From the IMG/VR virus record IMGVR_UViG_3300006735_000336, positions 1 to 20,666 of that record: a stretch of 20,666 bases of DNA. One strand, 5' to 3'. Below are positions 16,377 through 20,666 of the stretch, piece after piece. A program made the translations under genes and the position numbers. The notes under the pieces were generated by a model. It ran no database searches, was not told where the DNA came from, and was given only the letters and a program-made list of their open reading frames with translations. This DNA is from a virus. Every line of letters begins with the position of its first letter. Within the stretch, counting starts at the first letter, position 1.

Positions 16377-16962
16377 TCCAGAACTATCGCTCACCGTTGA
16401 TTTTTTCAAAGATTTGGTTCCAATGTTTTCAAATCAAATTCCATCAATTAAAGATCTCAAAAATCAATTGATTCTTGAAACAACAGCACAGATGCCTTCA
16501 CAACTTGGTAGGTGTTATGTTTTTGGATATAGCAATCCAAAAGGTTATGAAAAAGGTGGCAGACTAAAGTATCATCATATTTTTCCTGCATCAATCATGA
16601 TTGGAGAGGAGGGTGGAGACATGATCGGTATCAATCCGTATTACATACCACCCAGAGTCAGAGTCAAAGTTATAGACTTTTTCTTGAATAATTTGACAAC
16701 AAATAAAAATATTGATGCTAATGACAGAACTGTTGTAATTTATCAAAAAATAAAAGATACCGCTCTTGGAGAGGCAATGAAGCCTGCGATTAAAAGGTAT
16801 ATCAAATCGAGGATTAGTTCACGGGTTGTAAGACTTTCTCCCCGTCTTTGGATAGACATGTATCTTGGTCAGACATCAGCAAAGATGAACAAATTGTTTA
16901 GAGGGGCAAGTGTTTCAGAAGTTTACAAAGATTACCGAGTAAAGTTTCTTAGAAACTACTAA
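16366..16962 (+). CDS. Conserved hypothetical protein between gp4 and tube protein
   Basis: 198 aa. The core is LGRCYVFGYSNPKGYEKGGR, then LKYHHIFPASIMIG and MIGINPYYIPPRVRVKVIDF. From memory, many T4-like phages carry a protein of this type with 'G..Y.f.Y.pk...LpYYD.FPl.i......gGf.GiN.HYLp...R..ll'; here it reads YHHIFP and GINPYYIPP. I do not know its function. The C-terminal half is basic (AIKRYIKSRISSRVVRL), which would suit nucleic-acid or head-tail contacts. Start ATG lies inside the gp4 end (11-base overlap) with GGAG about 11 bases upstream. Position among head-completion and tail genes points to virion assembly. Confidence 0.7.
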   Translation: MASNPELSLTVDFFKDLVPMFSNQIPSIKDLKNQLILETTAQMPSQLGRCYVFGYSNPKGYEKGGRLKYHHIFPASIMIGEEGGDMIGINPYYIPPRVRVKVIDFFLNNLTTNKNIDANDRTVVIYQKIKDTALGEAMKPAIKRYIKSRISSRVVRLSPRLWIDMYLGQTSAKMNKLFRGASVSEVYKDYRVKFLRNY

Positions 16963-16965
16963 ATA
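16959..16965 (+). promoter_or_regulatory. CTAAATA element 5 bases before tube-fold gene ATG
   Basis: A second CTAAATA followed by exactly five bases and ATGGC, as before gp4. It spans the TAA stop of the 198-aa gene. If it acts as a late-type promoter core, the RNA would begin at about the start codon. A weak AAAG also lies between it and the ATG, so it may simply be stop codon plus weak ribosome-binding site. Confidence 0.25.
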
Positions 16966-16970
16966 AAGAT

Positions 16971-17579
16971 ATGGCAGAAGGATTATCAATCACTAATTTT
17001 CTCTCTTCGTTGAGCAAGCGAGGATACCAACGAGGCAACAAGTATTTTGTTACCTTTCAAACTATCCCTATGACATTTTCCTCTGCGATTAGAAACAATG
17101 GATTTTTGCGAAGAGACTTTAACAGGGAATTCAACTCTCGGGTGCAGTCAGTTGAAGTACCGTCCTTAGCAACTCTAACCTCCGATATCTCAGATCAAAG
17201 TGCGCATGCGTATAAACATGTCTATGGTTTTAATATCAGTGACTCTTTGAGTCTCAGGCTTCTCTCAGATGCATCCAATCGTTTCTATTCAGTGTTCCAA
17301 GATTGGCTTGAACTTACCACAGGTACGGTGAGTGCAGGACAGATTCCATATCGTGATACCCTTGAATGTGACTTGGCGATTATTGGCTTAGATGATCAAG
17401 AAAGGGCGAGACACGGATTCATGGTAAGAAACGCTATCCTAAGTTCGGTGTCAAATGGAAGTTTCGCTGACTCAGATGAGGGTGCAGGGCTTATGTCGTT
17501 CGATGTTGTTTTGAATCCAAGAAGCATGGATAGATTAAACTCAGTGGAAGCAGCGACTATTTTTAGATCAAACATTTAA
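16971..17579 (+). CDS. Tail-tube-fold protein (gp54-like tube initiator or gp19-like tube)
   Basis: 202 aa. The start ITNFLSSLSKRGYQRGNKYF followed by VTFQ matches the N-terminus of T4 gp54/gp19-type tube proteins ('F......R.N.F.v.f'). Further matches are VQSVEVPSLATL at about 58-69, DSLSLRLLSDASNRFYSVFQ with DWLELTTG at about 91-118, then RDTLECDLAIIGLDDQERAR and the end strand MSFDVVLNPRSMDRL; T4 gp54 has SVKMPE, 'ISFRMDSEACNYRAMQDWV' and 'TTFDVTFAYRVM'. It is shorter than gp54 (320 aa) and longer than gp19 (163 aa). The protein should form a ring on the gp48 cap or the tube itself. Gene order (tube, gp26-like, small ORF, tape measure) fits either choice. Confidence 0.75.
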   Translation: MAEGLSITNFLSSLSKRGYQRGNKYFVTFQTIPMTFSSAIRNNGFLRRDFNREFNSRVQSVEVPSLATLTSDISDQSAHAYKHVYGFNISDSLSLRLLSDASNRFYSVFQDWLELTTGTVSAGQIPYRDTLECDLAIIGLDDQERARHGFMVRNAILSSVSNGSFADSDEGAGLMSFDVVLNPRSMDRLNSVEAATIFRSNI

Positions 17580-17593
17580 TATGAAAGGTTATC

Positions 17594-18298
17594 ATGCAAT
17601 TACCAAAAATTAAGACTCCTGAATATGTGATTGAATTACCAATCTCAAAACAAAAAGTAACTTATAGACCCTTCTTAGTCAAAGAAGAAAAAATGTTCAT
17701 GATGCTCAAAGAGGCAAAGGATCAGAACCTTCTCGTAAATAACTTAAAAAAGATTGTTGAGCAATGTATTATTGATGGTCCCAAGATTGATGATATTAGT
17801 TACAACGATTTTGAAATTCTATTTTTGAGCATGAGAGTTAGATCGATGGGTGAGTCTGTTGATCTTTCGCTTAAATGTAAATCTTGTGGAAAGCAATCGC
17901 CCGTGTCAATTAATCTTGATGATGTTTGCGAAACCACTAAAAAGTCAGATATCGGTGAGGCAAGGATTATGCTGAACGAAGAGGTTGGTGTTACTTGCAC
18001 ACCGATCAAGATGTCAAGAATGGGACAGGCTGCCTCGCTCACAGAGAAAGACAATGTAAACTCAGTGGCATTTTTTATTGATAAAGTTTTTACGAAAGAT
18101 CAAATTTATACTTTTTCTGAGATGCCATTCTCCGAGCAAAAGGCTTTTGTTGATTCTTTGAGTATGAAGCACATCACTGAAATCACACAGTATGCTGAAA
18201 AATTACCAACTGCCTCTTGTGAGGTAAACTATACCTGTGCAAGTTGTGGTGCGAAGAATAATCAACTTGTCAAAGGACTGGAGAATTTTTTTATGTAA
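17594..18298 (+). CDS. 26: Baseplate hub assembly protein gp26-like, likely with -1 frameshift extension
   Basis: 234 aa (T4 gp26 is 208), of the T4_baseplate family. Conserved opening: LPKIKTPEYVIELPISKQKV, then TYRPFLVKEEKMFMMLKEAK, and DFEILFLSMRVRSMGESVDL near 72-91. Two CxxC pairs, CKSC at 95-98 and CASC at 215-218, could form a zinc ribbon. In T4, gp26 helps build the gp27-gp5-gp29 hub. AAAGG lies 7 bases before the ATG. The last codons are AAT TTT TTT ATG TAA: seven T's in slippery phase, followed by a 9-bp stem, predict a -1 shift that would replace the last residue with 62 residues of the next frame (295 aa total, ending at 18480). The gp26 call is good; the shift is predicted from sequence only. 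Confidence 0.87.
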   Translation: MQLPKIKTPEYVIELPISKQKVTYRPFLVKEEKMFMMLKEAKDQNLLVNNLKKIVEQCIIDGPKIDDISYNDFEILFLSMRVRSMGESVDLSLKCKSCGKQSPVSINLDDVCETTKKSDIGEARIMLNEEVGVTCTPIKMSRMGQAASLTEKDNVNSVAFFIDKVFTKDQIYTFSEMPFSEQKAFVDSLSMKHITEITQYAEKLPTASCEVNYTCASCGAKNNQLVKGLENFFM

Positions 18299-18331
18299 GC
18301 ATGTGTCATGATAACCTTGAGGGACACATGC
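18286..18331 (+). other. Predicted -1 programmed ribosomal frameshift signal
   Basis: Three parts are visible. The slippery site is seven T's at 18286-18292, in phase as T TTT TTT with the gp26 codons, so both tRNAs can re-pair perfectly after a -1 slip. The spacer is 6 bases (ATGTAA, 18293-18298) and holds the gp26 stop codon. The stem is GCATGTGTC (18299-18307) paired with GACACATGC (18323-18331), nine perfect pairs, with a 15-base loop that could add a small CC/GG helix. The -1 frame is open from 18262 to the TAG at 18478. The stem also buries the ATG at 18328, the best independent start of the small ORF. No feasible pseudoknot was found. Confidence 0.65.
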
Positions 18332-18480
18332 GTTCAAACTACATACTTTGCACAAGAATGAATATGAGTTTGGGTGATATTGAAGATTTACTCCCTTGGG
18401 AGAAAACAACTTACTTCTACATGATTATGGAGCAACTAAAACAAGAACAGGAAGGTTTTAAGCGAAGTGGCAGATCCTAG
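18328..18480 (+). CDS. Small ORF after gp26: gp51-position peptide / frameshift extension
   Basis: 50 aa if started at ATG 18328 (GAGGGA lies 3 bases upstream), 59 aa from ATG 18301, or the last 62 residues of a gp26 fusion if read by -1 frameshift. The sequence RSNYILCTRMNMSLGDIEDL, LPWEKTTYFYMIMEQLKQEQ looks conserved in type: a short helical peptide with 'LPWEk..Yf.mi...L..E', like the C-terminal part of GT-type tail chaperones or small T4-like proteins that follow gp26. T4 has gene 51 (hub assembly catalyst, 249 aa) at this place, but the length differs greatly. It overlaps the tape-measure candidate by 14 bases. It is likely a real coding region; the mode of expression is uncertain. Confidence 0.7.
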   Translation: MRSNYILCTRMNMSLGDIEDLLPWEKTTYFYMIMEQLKQEQEGFKRSGRS

Positions 18481-19930
18481 TGATAACAGTTTCATCGGAC
18501 CAAGACCAATAGCAGGTCCATCACCAGTTCCGACTGGTGGTGCTGATGTCCCATTCCGTGAGATTGTTGAGGCTTTGCAGGCTGAACAGTCACAAGAAGA
18601 AAACATCCTACAGATTAGAGATAATGTTACTACTGACATTGTTCCAGATTTAAATGAACTTGTATCTTTAAATAAAACTTCATCACGCGACTTGCTGGAA
18701 GCAGAAGAGGAGCGTGCCGAAGAGGTAAAAGACGTTGAAAAAACTTTGTTTGATAAACTTGGTGATAGGATTACGGGTGCGATTGACCTCGTAAGAAACA
18801 CCATTCCCAGTCCTCTTAGTATTGCCTTTGCAAACAGAATGGCTGATGTGTTATCTGTGCTTGGCTTGGCTGCTATTCCTGCCATATTAATAAGAGGATT
18901 CAAAATTGATAAAGAGATTGCAGCCATCGGAACAACATTATTTGCTATTAATAGAGGTTTGTTTCAAAGTGTTTTTACGATTCCAAAAATTTTGACTGGT
19001 TTGGCTCGAAGCACCCAAGCCTTCTTTACCGGGACAAAACTTGCCTCGATAGGACCGAGTATTGTTAAAGCAGTTCAAGCAGCAACATTATTTTTTGCAG
19101 AATCTCCAAGAATTCTTCGTGGTGTCGAAATACTCGTTAATTCGTTTATTGCCGTGAAAAATTTTGCTATCAGCACGGGGTCTTTACTTCAAAAAATTGT
19201 CACACCAGTTCTCAAGTTTCTTGGTTTTGCGGGCGGTATCTTTAAAACAATCATGCCCTTCTTTAAAGTAGTGTCAGGAATCTTGGGAAAAATTTTCATA
19301 CCTATCACAGTAGTGCTTGGCATCATCCAAGGATTGTCTGACTACTTTAGGGCTGGTGGACAGGCAGGAATCGGAGGACTTCTCACATCGGTTGTTGGAG
19401 GTCTTTTAGAATCTTTTACTTTTGGTCTTTTAGACATTGAAAGAATTTTTGGTTTCTTTGATTTGATTGCGACAAGCGTGCGGAAGGCAGTAAATTATTT
19501 ACTTTTTGATTTTACGCGGGCAACAGAACTTGAAAGAGAGTTCCAAATCAGGAAAGAGGAACGAGAGAGAAAAAGAGCAGATCGACTTGCCTTGAGAGAG
19601 GGCAAGGCGACTAGAGAAACAATCAAAGAGGCATCCGAGCAAGAACTTGAGTCAACTGATATTTTTGCAACCTTGAGTAAAGAACTTGATGAAGTTTTGA
19701 GTTTGATTTCAAATTCAAACACCGGGCTAAGAGATACGATGCTTGAGAATAGTGCGCAAACAAATGGTTTGATCGCAAATTCAGTTGCGGCAAATGCTCA
19801 GGCTCTTGCCACTCAGGGAGTAGTGAGCGGTAGTAGAGGCGGTGGTAGAGATGTCCCAACTCCCGCTCCGACAGTTGACCCTTACAATAGGGCAGGCGGA
19901 CGCGATACTCCGGGTGGACCAAGAAACTAA
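18467..19930 (+). CDS. Putative tail tape-measure / hub protein (gp29-position)
   Basis: 487 aa, starting with GTG at 18467 with AGGAAGG about 11 bases upstream; no closer ATG exists. Architecture: Pro-rich start, a charged helical region at about 30-100 (EIVEALQAEQSQEENILQIR, then EAEEERAEEVKDVEKTLFDK), hydrophobic helices at about 125-145 (VLSVLGLAAIPAILIRGF) and 250-345 (GILGKIFIPITVVLGIIQGL, then LTSVVGGLLESFTFGLLDIE), a basic coiled-coil at 350-395 and a Gly/Pro tail. This is the usual look of phage tape measures, which fill the tube and fix its length. T4 gp29 is 590 aa and also follows gp26/51 at a distance. The place just after the gp26/small-ORF pair supports the call; I see no direct gp29 signature. 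It ends 8 bases before a terminator. Confidence 0.6.
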   Translation: MADPSDNSFIGPRPIAGPSPVPTGGADVPFREIVEALQAEQSQEENILQIRDNVTTDIVPDLNELVSLNKTSSRDLLEAEEERAEEVKDVEKTLFDKLGDRITGAIDLVRNTIPSPLSIAFANRMADVLSVLGLAAIPAILIRGFKIDKEIAAIGTTLFAINRGLFQSVFTIPKILTGLARSTQAFFTGTKLASIGPSIVKAVQAATLFFAESPRILRGVEILVNSFIAVKNFAISTGSLLQKIVTPVLKFLGFAGGIFKTIMPFFKVVSGILGKIFIPITVVLGIIQGLSDYFRAGGQAGIGGLLTSVVGGLLESFTFGLLDIERIFGFFDLIATSVRKAVNYLLFDFTRATELEREFQIRKEERERKRADRLALREGKATRETIKEASEQELESTDIFATLSKELDEVLSLISNSNTGLRDTMLENSAQTNGLIANSVAANAQALATQGVVSGSRGGGRDVPTPAPTVDPYNRAGGRDTPGGPRN

Positions 19931-19932
19931 AC

Positions 19933-19959
19933 AAAAAACCCCCAGCCGAAGCCGGGGGT
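19933..19959 (-). terminator. Rho-independent terminator with UUCG loop, between convergent genes
   Basis: Read leftward, ACCCCCGGC - TTCG - GCTGGGGGT is followed by a run of six T's (19938 to 19933, the first shared with the stem). The stem has nine pairs with one G-U, closed by the very stable UUCG tetraloop: a strong terminator for the leftward gp32 message, 26 bases after its stop. Read rightward the same hairpin has an A-C mismatch, a CGAA loop and only CTTTG after it, so it is a weaker terminator for the tape-measure operon, with the A-run on its left. It probably works in both directions. Confidence 0.9.
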
Positions 19960-19985
19960 CTTTGCACACATCACACCCGTGATGT

Positions 19986-20666
19986 TTAGTCCTCACTGGC
20001 GAGCCGAGAGAAGTAGTCAAGAGCGGACTCTTCGCTGTCGGGTTCCACTGGTTGTGGAACCGATTCACTAACGGTTTCTGTCGTAACCGTTTCATCCACA
20101 GAGGTATTCTCTGCTGTATTGGTCGGCTGCGAACCACCGAGGACGGTTTCCAGACGAGTCTTCAACTCATCATAGGATTTGTAGTTTGTCGGATCAACAA
20201 ACTCGCTGAGAGGATATTGGGTAGCCCAAACTTCCTTCAACTTTTCTTCATCTCCCTCATACAGAGCAGAGACAGAATCAAACTCCGACTTGTCGTAGTT
20301 AGGATAACCAGCGACCTTGCGTTGACGCAATCGGAAGTTTGCACCTTGCCAGAAGTCGAATGGGATGATTGGATCTTCATCCGCAAACTCTGGCTTCATG
20401 GCATCCACCAACTTCTGATGAATCTTCATTCCATAACGGAACAAGAAAACCTTACCTTCATTTTCAGGTGCAGCAGGATCAGAAATCACAAGGATGTTGG
20501 AGACAAAGTTCTTCTTACGCTTTGTCTTTTGTGAAACCATATCCTTGTTGGCTTGGATGCCGCTGTTCCAAAGACGAGAGTTGTATTCGGAAACAGGGTC
20601 TTTCTCACCAAAGGTGGTGCGAGAGTTCTCGATGAACCAACCGCCCGGACCTTGGAAAGCGTGAGA
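19986..20666 (-). CDS. 32: Single-stranded DNA binding protein gp32 (N-terminus cut by window edge)
   Basis: 226 codons are present; the frame is open to the window edge, so the true start lies outside and the Met at 20540 is internal. Strong matches to the gp32 core: NILVISDPAAPENEGKVFLF, RYGMKIHQKLVDAM, PFDFWQGANFRLRQRKVAGY and PNYDKSEFDS. The C-terminus is acidic (VEPDSEESALDYFSRLASED), as in T4 gp32, where it recruits replication partners. gp32 coats single-stranded DNA in replication and recombination. The zinc module is altered: where T4 has Cys-77 and C-x2-C at 87/90, the sequence here is GGWFIENSRTTFGEKDPVSE, with Ser, Asp and Ser in those places. C-ending and AAG codons are more frequent than in the tail genes, consistent with high expression. 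Confidence 0.93.
   Translation of the reverse strand, partial: SHAFQGPGGWFIENSRTTFGEKDPVSEYNSRLWNSGIQANKDMVSQKTKRKKNFVSNILVISDPAAPENEGKVFLFRYGMKIHQKLVDAMKPEFADEDPIIPFDFWQGANFRLRQRKVAGYPNYDKSEFDSVSALYEGDEEKLKEVWATQYPLSEFVDPTNYKSYDELKTRLETVLGGSQPTNTAENTSVDETVTTETVSESVPQPVEPDSEESALDYFSRLASED

Noticed and set aside
18299-18337. H-type pseudoknot at the frameshift site
   Set aside because: Loop bases 18317-18321 can pair with 18333-18337, but only one base would be left to cross the 9-bp stem, which is not sterically possible; a plain hairpin is retained.
18436-18927. 163-codon leftward open frame opposite the tape-measure start
   Set aside because: A shadow of the Ala/Ser-rich coding strand; no promoter, ribosome site or family features.
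20052-20534. 160-codon rightward open frame opposite gp32
   Set aside because: gp32 homology on the other strand is unmistakable; this frame is a by-product of its codon use.
1-20666. tRNA genes, CRISPR arrays, insertion sequences, attachment sites
   Set aside because: None was seen; coding sequence fills the window with gaps of at most about 55 bases.

Overview
The window is a dense, AT-rich piece of a T4-like myovirus (Straboviridae/Kyanoviridae-type, tailed phage). Nearly every gene is a recognisable baseplate, tail or head-completion protein, and the right edge holds a gp32-type single-stranded DNA binding protein. Protein flavour (a DUF4815-like fibre/baseplate protein, a long gp8-like wedge, a lysozyme-free gp5 spike, a compact gp32) points to a marine T4-like phage of the cyanophage/pelagiphage/'exo-T4' kind rather than to an enterobacterial T4. 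No host gene, tRNA, transposon, integrase or CRISPR array was seen, and the host cannot be named.

Layout. Positions 1-15917 are one long leftward operon, read from right to left: gp48-like tube cap (15917), gp53-like wedge (14008), gp27-like hub (12210), gp5-like spike (10693), a 215-aa unknown (9785), a PAAR-like spike tip (9138), a 294-aa unknown (8857), gp25 (7961), gp6 (7581), an 814-aa structural protein (5623), gp8-like wedge (3169) and a DUF4815-like protein running off the left edge (1231). Adjacent genes overlap by a few bases or are spaced by at most 11 bases. Positions 15939-19930 are a rightward operon: gp4 head completion, a 198-aa unknown, a tube-fold (gp54/gp19-like) protein, gp26-like protein, a tiny ORF, and a putative tape measure. 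A strong UUCG hairpin terminator separates this from the convergent gp32 gene (19986-20666, partial).

How it fits together. gp27, gp5 and the PAAR protein form the central hub and needle; gp25, gp6, gp53, gp8 and probably the 814-aa protein form the wedges; gp48 and the tube-fold protein cap the hub and start the tail tube; the putative tape measure sets tube length; gp4 finishes the head before tail joining.

The most interesting signal is at the end of the gp26-like gene. A seven-T run in the correct phase for a U UUU UUU slippery site is followed, after a 6-nt spacer that contains the stop codon, by a perfect 9-bp stem. A -1 shift would fuse the gp26-like protein to the next small ORF, directly upstream of the tape-measure candidate. 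This is the arrangement known for lambda-type G/GT tail assembly chaperones, and I am not aware of it in T4-like phages. Other points are a gp32 that lacks the expected zinc-binding cysteines and a gp53 three times its usual length with a central insertion.
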